From positions 1-64,000 of the forward strand of contig JFHB01000023.1 in assembly GCA_000729835.1 (NCBI GenBank): DNA of 64,000 bases, written 5' to 3'. The DNA is from Atkinsonella hypoxylon. Taxonomy: Eukaryota > Ascomycota > Sordariomycetes > Hypocreales > Clavicipitaceae. Numbering within the stretch: the stretch's first letter is position 1; every line of letters starts with the position of its first letter. Under the pieces are notes generated by a model. It ran no database searches, was not told the origin of the DNA, and saw only the letters and a list, made by a program, of their open reading frames with translations. The position numbers and the translations under genes are program-made. Of the stretch, positions 36,037 to 49,553 are shown in pieces.

Positions 36037-37540
36037 TCATAAACATTGTGCTGCTCTTGCACGCCCCACCCGAGCCTCCTCCTCCTTCACATCAAAGTCC
36101 ACCCGCACAAAGATGCCTTCTTCTCCATTCTGACTGCCGTCATTTTGACTGCCGTCATTTCGTTCAGAGCTTGCAGTTACCTCGTGGTCGTAAGTCGCGT
36201 TCTCCAGACTCGTCAACATGCTGTCCTCTGACCGCAGCCGTAGTGTGCTCAACGCGGTTCCCTTGGAGCGCCGAGTTGTGCTTTGAATGTCTTTCAAGCT
36301 GCCCGATTCGGTATTAGGATTCTGCTTGAAAATGAATTTGTCAAATATGGGCTTGAACCCAGGGATGGAAAGCGCGATCAGCGTTCCGCCAATTTCCGAG
36401 ACCTCTACTGCCAGCATTGGATCGTAGGACCAAGACTAGGGGAGGGGTCAGAATGTGTTAGAACAAGATGTCGCGAGATTGGTTCCCAAGTAATCCAGGT
36501 CCGTCTGAGAGAGCACGAGCTTCCTGAGTGACGGATGGCCCGGTGGCTAAACGAGAATGTGGACGTACCATATCAGTCTCCCACTGCCCCTTGATGACAA
36601 GGACGAGGCGGGCGATGGAAATTCCAATGACACTAGCCCGAGTAAAGTCAGCGCTTGTGGCCATGATATGCGCAAGTTGACGATGCAAATGCCAAGAGAG
36701 AAAACTTACCCCAAGCCCGGCAACAGAATCAAAGCCAGTTGCACCTTCCTCCTCTTCGGCATCTCTAGAATCTTCAACATGGCAACAGGAATGCCAAACA
36801 ACAATAGATCGCAGACCAAGGAGACTACGGAGTTCACGCTATACACCAAACCCCATTGCAGGCAGGTGTACTGATCAGCGTTAGGTTCCCAACCGTACGG
36901 CCAAAGTCCAGTGACTGGGCGGCAGTGAAAGACGATCAAAAAAAGCTGCGGCAGGAATCCCGCCACAATAAACCCCCCAACAACACAAAGGGCGATGAAA
37001 AATCCTTGGTGAAGGCCGCAGACTCGATGATAGAACGCCAGACCGGACATGCGGCAGAGCATGAGAGCCGTTGTGTAGACTATGTGGGCGACGAAATCCA
37101 GGACCTCCGTCTGCATGACAACGTCCACGGGCAGAACATATTTGATGTAGGCGAAGTGCCGGCCAGATCCGAGGTTGATGAGTCGGATACATAAGCCAAC
37201 AAAGGTGATGAGGCAGGCCTAAAACCGTGACATCTTAGCAAGCACACCGGGGTGAAACAACTGCAATGAGCTGTGTTTTCCTATAAAAAAAAAATATATA
37301 TATAAAAGGAGGGACGAGCGCTCATACCCATGATAGTACTGCCAAAGCATCATCATACCCAAATTTCTTCACAATGAACAACCTCGACAAGACTCTTCCG
37401 AGCACAATCACAGTCGCCAGCGCGGTCACGAGTGAGATTCCGACAATAGCAGGCGCATCTTTGCTTTCCAGCAGGAACTGCCTGCTTAGCGGTTCCCCGA
37501 CACGTCCATCAGCTATGGCCCGATCGACGTCGGTCGACAT
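36037..37540 (-). CDS. Fungal rhodopsin-domain integral membrane protein (SAT5/PTH11-like)
   Basis: Exons are complement(36037-36435, 36569-36632, 36710-37218, 37328-37540), giving 394 residues with all phases closing. It is a multi-pass protein. An early helix (GISLVTALATVIVLGRVLSRLFI) is followed by the hallmark KKFGYDDALAVLSW and then the stretches ACLITFVGLCIRLINL, IVYTTALMLCRMSGLAFYHRV and FFIALCVVGGFIVAGFLP. Next come FHCRPVTGLW with YTCLQWGL (paired Cys of the extracellular face), VVSLVCDLLLFGIPVAML and VIGISIARLVLVIKG, and a conserved WSYDPMLAVEVSEIGGTLIA helix. The tail is hydrophilic and Ser/Thr-rich. Proteins of this family are poorly characterised receptors or membrane proteins. 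No CFEM domain precedes the helices, so it is not a full PTH11. No role can be assigned from neighbours. Confidence 0.85.
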
Positions 37541-40373
37541 CCTCCTTCATAAACGGCGTCGCAGACGGTTCTTTTCACTTCCTCTTCTCTCAAACAATGA
37601 GTGAGCTGAGGATATATAAACCGGTTAAAGAAGGGTTTCAAGTGGAGAGAATAGCAATCATGGCGGAGGAAGACTTGTGCGTGATGAGGCCAAGGACTTT
37701 GAAGCAAAGGGCTGTCATTGAGCTGTACGGAGTTGTGTATCTACCGATTTGGCTGTTGGAGTCTTGTTTCTGTTCCTTCCTGCAGAGCACTTTTATAACA
37801 TGGACTGGACTATATTTGGTGGCGTCCAGGGGCTGTAAAGGGCTGTTCCACCCAAATCGTCAAACCGTCGAGGCCCAATTTGGTGCTGGTAGTGGACGTC
37901 GGTTTAGGGTGTTCTGGTCGGGGTGGGCCGATTCTGTCAAGTGCTTTGAGAAGATTCGACGGTGAAATTCCTAGTGGCCGGACGCTCCCCTTTGTGCCTA
38001 GGAATGGACAGTACAGTACTGTATTAAGGAGTGCCGTCTCGCAACTCAATTGTGGTTGTCTTTCCTGGAAATGGACGAGTCTGGGGCGGGTACGGAGGGA
38101 GTTACGGAATACGCCCTCGTGAAAAGCAGGGATGGTGTGGTGAGGTGAGAGCGGGAAGATAGATGGGAGCTATTGAGTGTCCGTGTCAGTGTCAGGTCTC
38201 GCCGTCGGAATCTTGTAGTCTGGTGCGAAATGTCCTTTTTTTTTTGTTTTTTTTTTGTTTTTTTTTTAGTGAGCTAGCGTACGGAGTAGTCAATAATAGA
38301 GACGCCCAGGACTGATTTGACTGACTGTTCACCCCTGCCGCCCGCTATGTACAGTATAGTTATCCGAAGTCCGCATATCAGTCAAGTCCTGGATAATTTT
38401 ACGAATCTGCTTTACATGGATAGTATCGACTAATCAAGGTCGTCTCCGTCTCACAAGGTTATCCTAGATATCACAGTCCCCTAGCCAATCATGTCAACAG
38501 ACTCTCGACGAAAGTCCCTCCAGGCCCATTACATCCTCATTTAACCACTAACAGTAACAGTGCCATCGCCAGGGACGTTATGTGGTGATTACGCGTATCG
38601 TGATAAGCGTCGATTCGGTCCCGTTCATGAATTTCGGCAAAATCATTCAGGGGGGACCCGTATATTGATTGTACATCGGTATATGGATACAAGTACCACT
38701 TCCGACTCGCACCTGGCCGCCCCTCGGCTGGCATCCGGCCACCTGATGATGGACAGACATGATATGGAATATTTCTAGCCGTTTTTTTACATCTTAGACA
38801 GCTATACAAAGTACTCCCGTACCGATTAGTCAGACAAACAGCCGATCGCCAACTGGCTGACAGAGCGGAGGCAGAGAGGGGAAGGAGGGGTGGGGAAGTG
38901 GCAGTTGACAGACGGGAAAAGCAAAAGTTGCGACGAAACATCATGCCTGGCACCTGAGCTACGTGAAACGGAGTGTAATTACTCCGCGGAGTCGTCGACT
39001 GAGTGAGGGTCTGGTTTCGACTAAGAATTAAACCCTTGTTACGTTCCCCCTCCCCCCATGCTCTCTCTCTCTTTCACTCACTCCATTCTTCATTCTTCAT
39101 GGGCCCGAGAGGTCACGACAGACACCACCTCGCCAACTTATCAATCAGTTGGATCTCTACGGAGTACGGAGCACATCACGTCTCTTCAAGAGCTGTCCAA
39201 CTACGACGACACTTTGTACTTCCGCACTTAGGTGCCAGGTAGTTAGGCACCTACCTCGAAAGCAAAAGCCTACTTGTGCTCCCTCCCAATTCCGTCCCCT
39301 TTCAGCACCAGTTCTCGCCGGTTCCGCCGGCCCCGGCCATTTGAAAATATTGAACGAACCCCTGTTGGAGTTGCAACCAGCAAACCTAGCCACCCAACAA
39401 CAACCGACCGCAACCGACCCGGCCCGGCCCATTTACCAACCAAAGCACAAGCGAGGAGAGAGGGCTTGGCACTAGGAGATGAGCCGTGTGTCCAGGTGGA
39501 TCCCGACCACTCCGTTTAACGGCATCAATGAACGGGATGGCAAGCGCGCTGAAGAACCGGTTTCCTGAGCGCCCAGACTCTCTCATCTCTCCTCTTCCCT
39601 CCCTCCTCCCTCTTCCCTCCTCCCTCCTCTTTCGTGAAATGACCACGGCAGGGTAGGGACTCGAAGACCTTGAAAGACTGCTTGCATACGGAGTACGGAG
39701 TACATCATTTCATACGTTTGCCAACGAAACGGATCTGGGCCATCACAACAGCTGCCCTCGAACAGCTTCAAATACTCCCTCCGTACGGAATACATGGCCT
39801 GGCATGACACGGCTCCCTGCCAAGCCTCAACCGACCTAATCTGCTGCCCAGCCGTCCCCTCCCCTCTTTCGTCTCCACCTCACAGCCCTGGTCCGTCTCT
39901 TCAATCATGTGAAAGTCCGTTTACTCCGTAGAGGCGCATGATATGTGATGACTATAAAAATAGAATGCAAGTCCAGGCTCCGTATTATGAGTTGGTAAGT
40001 TGAATTATGCCGAGCGTAAAAATATTGGATTGGCAAAGCTGGTCATCGAAATATGCGCCATCTCAATATTTTATGCCTACGTAAAAACAGCATTGGAACA
40101 CGACATTTGCCGACACTAAGTCTTCATAGCATAACGAGGTATTTGAAGGAGCTATTAGCTGTTTCAATAGCACTCGGGTTATATTTAAGGAAGTTTGTTC
40201 TCGGGATAGAATTAGAAGAGTATTGATTAATTGTGTGTCAAAGGACAAGACAAAAAAAATTCGCTTATACGATTACAAAAATATACAAGAAAAATGTGTC
40301 TAAAATTGCAAAGATTGAAATCCCGACTCTAGTCTTTTCTCACTCCTGAAATGATTGAAATCCCATTCTCTCC
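37541..40373. other. Gene-free 2.8-kb intergenic region
   Basis: No supported gene. It holds an interrupted T-tract (about 38236-38268), a pyrimidine-rich CTCTCT region (about 39060-39100 and 39580-39630), and repeated TACGGAGTA / ACTCCGTA words (about 38278, 39160, 39686, 39778, 39919). Short frames here overlap one another and carry no motif. Confidence 0.6.
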
Positions 40374-43300
40374 TCACAACGCGGTCTTCGTCCCGTTGCT
40401 GCTGCTGTTGTCCTGTTTCTTGGACTTTGATGATCCTTTATTCCACTTCTTGACGCGGAATATGTAGTACTGCAGCACTGCCATGGCGTAATTGAAAAGC
40501 ACATATGCCCACACGATGCCAAAGTTACGGAGCCGGTCGTCCCAGAAAATACCAGAGCTGGCGATAAGCTGGTCCGCGGTCTTCACACTACAATACCGGC
40601 ATTGAGACGTCGCCTCTGGGTTCAGAAGCACGCCATGTGCCTGTTGCAGCATTGGCTGCAGGTATTGCCCGCATGTCATGTTTTGAGGGGGGTGGAAGAT
40701 ATTAAGCTCCTTCTCGGAACACGTAATTTCCCGGGCGTGAAGCTCGGTTCCGACAACCCCAGCAATCCAGTAAGTGAATGGACTGACGCGATACATGAAG
40801 ATCCTACAGAATTGTCAGTTGTGGAAATTGCAGTTGGCCAGGCCTGCATTAGGGGGGTGTGGAGAGAACGTACCAGAATCCGGGAAGTGCTGTTGCCGTC
40901 TGCAAAACACCGTTGAATATGAGACTCAGGATGACGAGCACGTTGACAATACTACCAGCGGTATGTGCATCAGGCATGGCCACAATACAAAGATGGGCAA
41001 AGGAACTAGCGTAGATGAGCAGTTGGATGATGAAAGCAAGCACCAACACCTGGCGATCAGAGTCCTGGACACCAACGACCGTGTAATAAGACGTTGCCCA
41101 AATCATAACACCGGTGAGAATCTGGTAGGGAATTTCAACCACAATGTTGGCGATTATGAAAGCCATCCATGAATATGCCTTGCTTGGACGTTCTCGAACT
41201 TCATACATGGATCGCTGGGTTATAAAGAGAGGTTGGATCTAAACGCTTCGTGTAAGCCACATGAAAACAATCCCTTGATCTAAATGTTACTACTCAGCTT
41301 GCAATTCAAGAACGTACCTGTTGGACAATAGTCGAGAAGAGAGCCGTCAACATGAAGCTGTTGAACATGACGTCTTGTGTACCAGCCTTGGTAGACTTGG
41401 CGTCGAAGAAAGTGAATCCAGTAAAGAGACCAGCAAAGATACCCAAACCAAGCTTGGCAAAGATGTAGTTGGGCATTCTCCAATATTGCTGGAATATACG
41501 ATAAGTGACCACAGCCAATTGCGTTCCGAAAGGCATAGCATAGGCCGTATGTTTCTGTAGCAAATCGCCCCCGGCCGGATTCTCGTGCGCCTTTTCGCGA
41601 TGGATAGATTCCATCTCTTCCATGACGGCCACTCGCTCAGGGCTTCCTTGCCAAATTTGATGCCAATCTTGGCCCTTGTCATTTTGACCCTTATTTACAA
41701 TCTCGAGCATATACTCTGCGGGATTTTCTTCATCGCCACACTTGCGTCCACCGTTGGCTTCAAAGTAGTCCAGCAATTTTCGCGAATTCTCACCAATGTT
41801 GCCAAAATAGACCGTCTTTCCACCTTTGGCCAGGAAAAGAAGACGATCGAAGGCCTGGAACAACACAGCGCTAGGTTGATGAATAGTACACAAGATAGCC
41901 TGGCCGGAGTCGGCAAGCTTGCGGAGGAAAGCACAGATGGCCCAGGAGCTCTGGGAGTCCAAGCCGGAAGTAGGTTCGTCGAGGAAGAGGAGGAGCTTGG
42001 GCTTGGCAGCTAACTCAACACCGATAGTGAGCAGCTTGCGTTGCTCCACATTGAGGCCTTGACCGGGGACACCAACTACAGCATTGGCAAAGTCCTCCAT
42101 CTTCAACATTTTAATGACCTCTTCGACAAATTCGTACTTTTCCTGCTTGCTGACGGACTCGGGTTGGCGGAGCATGGCGCTGAACCGAAGACTCTCACGT
42201 ACGGTTGCAGTTTCGAGATGCAGATCCTGCTGCTGCACATAACCTGTATTGCGTTGGAAGCTGGGATCAAGAGGCCGGCCGTTGACCAGCATGTCGCCAG
42301 TGATGACGCCCATGGTCGTTCGTTGAGCAAGCGCGTCCAAAAGCGTAGTCTTGCCGGCACCACTCACTCCCATAAGAGCCGTCAGCGTTCCAGGTTTGAC
42401 CCAGCCTGAAACATGGTCCAGTAGCCGACGTGGCTCGCCCTTGATTTCGATGTCATAGACCACATCACGCCAGGTGAAGATGTCCTTGTGCGGAGCAAGT
42501 GCCTGGCTTTGGGTACCGTAACCTCCGCCAGCAGCCTTCTCGTCAGGTACGGTCGGTGCCTCATCGCTACGAACCGCGTGAGACTCGCCATTTAGCAAGT
42601 GCGCGGGGACGTGGCCTCTGTGGAAAACGAGAGCTTCAGCGGTGCTGGTCGTGGCCGAGTTCAATTCAACAGTGATGAAGTAGATGGCCATGAAGACGAC
42701 CAGGAAAACAAGCAAAATGCCAAGGTTTCTCCACACATGATCATAGGAGTATTCGTAGTTGGTAGCAATAAAAGCATCACCACTAACAGTGTATTGGCCG
42801 GGAACGGCACCGACGACCGAGCACACCCATGAATCGCCAATGTTTGGACTGTAGGGGGGCACGATACTAGAACAAGTAAAGTCTCGGTTGTGGAATTCGT
42901 TTGCAATCAGAATCTCAAAGGCATAGAACACGGGATTGATCCAACGGATCCAGCTGAAGTAGCCATGCATGTCCGGAACTGTAATGACAAAACCGGTGTA
43001 AATGACTAATGCCAGAACCAACACACCTGACAAAGTCAGGGCTTGTGATATTGTCTTGGTGGCAGCAGCCATTGTGCGGAAGACGGCAGACAAGACAAAG
43101 ATCGTAATGTAGGTAACGAGGAAGTACAGGAAGAAAGCACCAGCTTCACGACGCAGCTCACTCAAGAAGTAGATGACGATGTTGAAAGCGACAGCAGTAA
43201 CAAATTTGACTGGGATATCCGCCATGACTCCGGCTGCTGCTTCTGCAGAGGGATGGTAGAATGCGTACGAGGCATGTTTTTCAACCATGGGTCGTTGCTC

Positions 43301-45185
43301 ATAAAGTCCAGTAATTTCAGAGAGTGACGTCAGTGCGTTCATGAGAACGGCCATGAAGAGAACGGAGCCACGGCCGTAGAAGCTAATGGTAGCCGCAGGG
43401 CTGCCAAAGAACATCGAACCGATGATTAAAGCCATGATCATATTAGAAATCGCCTGAGTCACCGTCGCCGTTTTGTCGTTCCATACCCTCTGATAGGAGC
43501 GTTTTGTGCAAAGCTTGATTTGCATCCAGTAGCTGATGATGAATGGTGACTTGGGGCGAACGGTTTTGGCCTGTCGGTGATGCTTGTGCTCTCTGAACTG
43601 CGCGAGACTCTCTTGCTGGCGTGTACCGGAGAATTGCTCGTCGTGGGCGTCCATTTCATTGAGAAGAGCCTTATACTCGGGAGATTGGCGCCATAGTCGT
43701 TCGAACTCTTCAGGCGTACGAGGAACCTTATTCTCGAACCCTTCTCGGGCGACACGCTCCTGGGGGTTGGTGATGGAGGTGAGGAAGTCTCCGGTCGTTT
43801 GGCGAGCTGGACAGAACCAGCCCTGCTTCTCGAAATAACGTTTAGCCTGGTCAGCTGGACCGAAATAAATCTGGCGACCTTGGTATAGTACGGTGGCTTT
43901 GTCGAACAAGTCATAGATGGACTGGCTTGCTTGATAGATGGCCACTGCATTGGCTTGGTGTCCCAGGTCGGACGCCAAACGAAGCGATTGGACAAACTTC
44001 AGTGCAGTTGCAGAGTCAAGACCGCGAGTACTTTTCCATCTCAAGTTAGCGAGAAGGACATAAACTTGGAGCAGAAAGGGCATCGTGGACGAACCTGTTG
44101 TCCCAGGCGCTTAATGGCGATCCGGCCAGAAGCATCTCTGCGATGCTAACACGCTTGCGCTCACCGCCAGAGACGCCGCGAACAAAGTCGTTTCCAACCT
44201 TGGTGTTATAGGTGTGGCTCAAACCAAAGACAGCCATGACGACCTTGGCAATGTATCGACAGTACTCAGCACGGGACATGCCCTGGATACGTTTCTGAGG
44301 CGTGCGAACGGACGCAGCAAACTCGAGAGTCTGGCCGACGGTAAGATGGGGAAAATGTTTATCAACCTAGTACAAGCAATCATTGGTGAGATGTTCCCAA
44401 TAACCGATCCAAGTGGTGCGCGCGCCTCTTACCTCCTGGTTATACACTATCTCTCCCTTGAATTCCTTGATCATCCTCCTCTGCGGAATACCATCGTAGT
44501 GGATTTTGGTCTGCTCTCCAAGCTGCAAGCCTTCCAGTTCTCCGCAGAGAGACTTGAGGAGTGTGCTGCAACCTGAGCCGGGGCGACCGAGGACAATAAG
44601 AAGCTCGCCAGGTTTCAAAAACCCATCAAAGCTGTGGAGGATCTGCTTGTGCTGCTTCTTATTGAAGCTGAAAAACTCGCCCAGCTTCAATGGGGCCGTC
44701 AGCATAGATCCCACGGTATCTTGAAGCTGGAGTGCGCTGCCGGAACCATAAACATCAAGATTCCGGTAAGACACACTGGTGGATTGTCTCGTCACGCCTT
44801 CCTCGCCAAGCTGATTGATGAAACGACGCAACCACTTCTCGAGATCAAAGTTCCTCTGTTCGGGATCAATGGCAGGATCATTTGTGTTGATGGCTTCGAA
44901 GTTATTGCTGGGCCTGGGCTGAGCTGCCAAGCTGGAGCGGCGACGTGACAGAGCTGTGGCTATGTTGACCAGCTCTGATCGCTCTTGGTCATCAATCAAA
45001 GTCTTTGTTCCACGACGAGAGATGGGCTCAAGGTCCTCTGAATCTGAATCTGAATCATTGCACTTGGTAGCGGGTGTTTCGATGAAACTTCTGCGATGTC
45101 CGTGTTCTTCGGTGCGATCGTCATTTTGGGCGTTGGAAGCTGTCTCCTTGCCGAACAAGTCAGGGGCGCCATGCTTGGAAGCCAT
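40374..45185 (-). CDS. PDR-type (ABCG) full-size ABC transporter
   Basis: Exons are complement(40374-40803, 40874-41238, 41318-44030, 44095-44366, 44433-45185), giving 1510 residues, the usual length of Cdr1/Pdr5-class pumps. Order is NBD1-TMD1-NBD2-TMD2. NBD1 has the fungal degenerate Walker A GRPGSGCST (about 200-208, Cys for Lys), signature VSGGERKRVS and STRGLDSATA across an intron. NBD2 has canonical Walker A GVSGAGKTT, a divergent signature LNVEQRKLLTIGVELAAKP and Walker B LLLFLDEPTSGLDSQ. TMD2 ends with PGFWIFMYRVSPFTYWIAG, and the C-terminal Cys-rich loop and last helix are present. The N-terminus is a Ser/Asp-rich cytoplasmic stretch. It exports drugs or natural compounds across the plasma membrane. 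The substrate is unknown. Intron 2 uses GTTCGT as donor, which is less usual but required to rebuild WDNSTRGLDS. Confidence 0.93.
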
Positions 45186-46475
45186 AACGGCTGATCACCT
45201 TGAGTTTGACTATGGAGTCTCCTGCTGCTAGAATATATTTGGGAGTCCCAGTCTACTCTTGTTCGTTACATGAGATGTAGGAGGACTAGAGCTAGGGAAG
45301 AGAGGGCGCCATTCAATTAATATGAACTGCCGGTAGCTCCTATCAGTTCTTCGGACACTACACAGCTTTCCGCCCGTCGAACTTTGAATTTTGTTCCTCC
45401 TATCGCCGTAGTTACGTGTACACCTGCCGTGTACACCTGCCGTTCGACTCATTAAGTAGCTCCGTACCTCACAGGCCACGACGATGGTTGCAGCTTGCCG
45501 ATCGGCCAGGACTCCATAGACGGACTTTTCGGAACTGCCGTCATGCTGGGCCCGCTAAAAGATAAGAGTCGATATTTTGGAAAGGATCAATGCCCAATAC
45601 CAATCCGCTGGCCTCATGGTGTGTATCTGGCAGGGTGTTGACAAATTAATTAATCGAGCCTGGAGACCCAACTACCGGCACGTTCTGTAGCCACTTCTAC
45701 TTCTACGAGACCTTCGGGGCTCGATTAAATTGTTCGGTACGGGCTTCGGTACCTGGGTGCCCAGGTCTATCGTGACTTGCTCTGCGCTTGTGCTCATTCT
45801 TCCCTGTGGCCGCGCCCGATTTTTGAGACATACTGTAACTAGTTCGCTTCCGGGGACCACCCGGTTGCCTAGGGACCTAATAATTTCGCCAAAGATGAAG
45901 TGTTGAGCTTGACGAGTCACCGAATCACTAGTGAAAGAAACGACGCGTCAATCGGAGGGTATAGTTGATGATGCTGCTCAAGACAGATTAGATCGGCAGA
46001 CGCTGTCCACGTGCCTGATGTACCTAGGTATTACAGTATTACATAATTGTGGGGATCAAAAACCACCAGACTGGAGAATGAAGATTGCTCTGGCAGGCCC
46101 GTCTACAGCACAAGCACAGTCTTGTGTACGCTCTCTGTGCCCCGACAAACCCCATGATGTACATCGTACCGGGATTTCTACATTATCTCAAGAGGCTGAG
46201 CGGAATGGATCACAAAGTGCTCACCCACTGCGCCTCTCTCCAAGGTTTCTACGGAGTGCTGAACTCCGTTTCGCACAATTTTGGCGGCGGGAACCGGAGA
46301 GTCGAGCAAGATGCCAACCCGACGCCGAGGTCCCGAGCCCGCCGCAAGTCCGTTTCCAATAAGGGGTTTCGTGGAGAAGGGGGCAATGGAGACGTCCGAG
46401 CATCCCGCAGTCGCCCCAACGCTTCCTAATTCTGACATCAAGTGCGAGCGAACCTGGCAGGGCGAAACGCCCTTC

Positions 46476-46845
46476 AGGGTCTGATCCATGAGCGGCCACA
46501 AACTTTACGCGTGCATAATATCTACACTCTATAACTTGTACTTTTCCCCCTATTTATAATATATCTTTGTAACTAGAGCTTTAAGAGTCCCTATATTTAG
46601 CGTTTCTTTGCGTAGTTTTATGTGTAAATATCTAGCTATAAAGTTAGCACTCTGTATAAGGTGCGTGTTAACTTTGCGCGCGCACGTACTTAATTAGTAC
46701 GATCATATTAGCTAGGCGGCCCAAAAAGAGCCCTTAAAATAAACCAGGCTAGACGGTACAAAGTATCCGTCTTATACAACCCTACATACAACTTGTACCG
46801 TACAAAGTCGCCACTAAGTTTGTGAGCTCTCGTGGATCAGACCCT
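46476..46845. mobile_element. MITE-like element with 30-bp terminal inverted repeats
   Basis: The left end (46476-46505) begins AGGGTCTGATCCATGAG. The right end (46816-46845), read on the other strand, begins AGGGTCTGATCCACGAG. The two 30-bp termini match at 26 positions and both close with CACAAACTT. The interior (about 310 bp) is A+T-rich with no open frame, so the element is non-autonomous. A target-site duplication is not obvious, so the superfamily is not assigned. Confidence 0.8.
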
Positions 46846-48498
46846 CAGTTTCGTGGGAAACGAAGTGGAACACTACAGTCGGATTAGATTCTGTGTGTTT
46901 TCGCATACCCTCTAGTCTCCGCCGGATACGTGCTCGCGTCTGGTTAAACTGGTGCGTTCAACAATGAATGGATATGTATTAACCTACTCCGCATATCCTT
47001 GCCATGCGATGAATAGGTGAGAACAAGGTTCTGGGGTATGACGGGCCGGACTTGCTGCGCAAGGGCAACATCTGATGGCATAATGAGCAAAAGCCTCGCG
47101 AAAATAGTGGCAGCGGCTAGACCTGACCTATGCTACATTTGCGGTTAGCAACATGATCACAAATGTATGATTAATTAGCGAATAGTTTCCCTTGCCAACG
47201 GCTTGGCTGTAGCCAACGCGGCATGAGCTTTTTCAGGGCCTGCATATTCGCATTCATCTCGGAGTGGCATAGTCTTCGTTACTTCATTCATATGCCTTAA
47301 TTTCCTGCCCAGCCTGTCTGAATGAGTGTGTGATCAAAGTATGGGATTTGTGAGAGACATTAGATAACCATGTGATTGCAAGCATTTCTTGGCCATGATA
47401 TAAAGCCTCTCAACGAGATTGATCATGTTCTGTGGCTCTCGAAACAAGCGCGCCGAACTCTTTCAACGGAAAGCTTCTTTTCCTGTGGTCCAAGATTCAA
47501 CACAAATTTGACAATAACTTGGGCATAACGACGCGGTTCAGGTCGCAGGCTGCTGGGTGTAACAAGTGTGGAGGAGCACAAGGTTGCCGCATTGCCCAGA
47601 AATTTTGCGCTTCTGTGCGACAGAAACGATCGAAATAGAAGCCTTCAAGGGCTGATTGAGCCCAGTTATCAAAAGAGTGGTACGAAACAGGAAATTTCGA
47701 AGCTCCGATAAAGGACGGCTTTTCTTCATTAAAGAGTTTTCCAACTAATATAGTATATCAATTTTTTGAGGTTTGAAGTTTGAAGTTTGAAGCGCCGGCC
47801 TTCCCATGGTATGCATAAATAGGTACACGGGGTTCATGCCGGAGCGCTTATCTGCATAAGTGTCTAGGTACCTAGGTCATATGCCAACGTGAGGCTAATA
47901 ATAACGGGCTCAACTGAGCCATAACCAAAGATCCCTTCGTCCGAAGCATCACACATGATGACCCGTCCGCGAGCCCAAAGTGCCTAGGCTTTTGTCCAAC
48001 TGAACTGTCCCGTTGCTGCGTAAACCGGAAGCCTCAGTTGACAGCTGTCATCCGTGAACAAAAGACGTAGCATTTGGAACATTAATTCTGCGTTGCGGTC
48101 ACTACCTCTCTCTCTCCATCCCTCTGGATCCTCTGCAATTGCTGCACTCGAAACTAGAACGACGCAAGCTGTTTGCTTCACCACTACGTCACGATACTAG
48201 CCTAGCAGCTGTCACGGCCGCTCCCCAGCTGTTGACAGGGACGTCGAACGGTCTCCGCACCTGCCACATCACTTGAGATCACCTCTGGGACTACATCGAA
48301 TTTTGACGATATTCCACGCTCTACCTTCTGACCTGTTCGCCTTCTCGAGCATCATCGACCTTGCTCTGTATCTGGAGATCAGCTCTTTCCATTGGCTCGC
48401 CGCCCCGTGCACCGCGTCCTTCTTCTGCTTGCAATTCCATCCCCATCTTCGGAGCTATAGTTAGGGTGGAGACCCTCGCTCACAAGGACGTCACCCCT

Positions 48499-48546
48499 GT
48501 TATCGTTATCGTTATCGTTATCGTTATCGTTATCGTTATCGTTATC
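48499..48546. repeat. (GTTATC)8 hexamer microsatellite
   Basis: Eight perfect GTTATC units, about 1 kb upstream of the carnitine acetyltransferase start. Confidence 0.95.
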
Positions 48547-49397
48547 GTGTGCCTCGCGCCATAGAACTACACCATCCACTTCACTTGTAAGTAGCACATA
48601 CACATCCATCAAATAATACTTCAAGCTCGCGGTGCTGCAATCTTTCTCTTAGCCGCTCATGATCTTTCTTTTATTCAATTATGCCCTTTTTTCTGCTTCC
48701 TTCCCGCGTCCTTTCTAACTAAGAAAGTCCAAACTCTTGTCTTGGTTCTCCTTGGCAGGTCTACTTGACCAGCCCGCCCACACATGCCTGTCTCATGCCT
48801 CTCTCATGCCTCTCTCATGCCTCTCTCGTCTCGGCAGGCAGGCGTCACAGGACCCTTCTGGCCCACGTGCCAGAAGAGCAAAATATCCTGTTCTTCTTGA
48901 ATTGGACATTCTACACCGGCTGGCTTGTTGCACCACGCTGAAGCTTTTATCATCATAATTCCACATCTCAATGCTCGTGTGCCGATTGGACTGTTCTCTT
49001 TCCTACATCATTTTCACTCTCACGCCTACCTGCTGGCTCTCTGTATACCTAGGTAGATTCTTCATACTCGCACACCAACACTCTTCTACTTGATCTTCCT
49101 CCCTCCCCTCCTCTCATCTCTTGCTGCTCTGGTATTGTGACTCGCTCTCAAAGTCAATGCTTGAATCCCTGTCTTCCCTCACTTCGTGTCCTGTTCTGAT
49201 CTCTTGTTCTTCTTCAACACCGTCATCACTTGTCTCATATCAAGACTTAAGAAGAGTGAGATGCCTATTACCTCCAAGACTGTCATTATTTCTATCGCAC
49301 AGCTCTGCGTGGCCTGAATATTAGCACAAGTGTTTCACCACTCTATTATCTTTGAAGAAACACAGCGTAATTCTTCTCTTGCCGAAACTAACAGATC

Positions 49398-49520
49398 ATG
49401 ACTGCTCCAGTAAGAGTTGTCAATTTGCCAAATTCTTTGGCCGAGAGGCTGGCAGAACCTTTGTCCACGTCTGCAACGTCACACACATTACCTGAGAACG
49501 GTTTTCCGGTCATACCTTGA
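49398..49520 (+). other. Upstream ORF in the carnitine acetyltransferase leader
   Basis: A 40-codon frame starts at ATG 49398 and stops at TGA 49518-49520, 33 bp before the main start. A GTAAGA donor-like site follows its fourth codon, but no acceptor restores frame into the enzyme. It is therefore more likely an untranslated-leader uORF than a coding exon. A regulatory role is speculative. Confidence 0.4.
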
Positions 49521-49553
49521 ATATCATCAAACTCATCTGCCGCCTACACGAGG

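Larger units (their letters stand above)
45186..49553. other. 4.4-kb intergenic region with a MITE-like element
   Basis: No protein gene is supported. Frames of 60-143 codons (for example 45931-46362) are unrelated on the two strands. A TIR-bounded element occupies 46476-46845 and a GTTATC array lies at 48499-48546. The final 800 bp is pyrimidine-rich, as expected for the promoter and leader of the carnitine acetyltransferase, and contains an upstream ORF at 49398. Confidence 0.6.

Noticed and set aside
45931..46429. Overlapping 90-143-codon ORFs on both strands
   Set aside because: They overlap out of phase, have no motifs and lie beside the MITE-like element. No splice model improves them.
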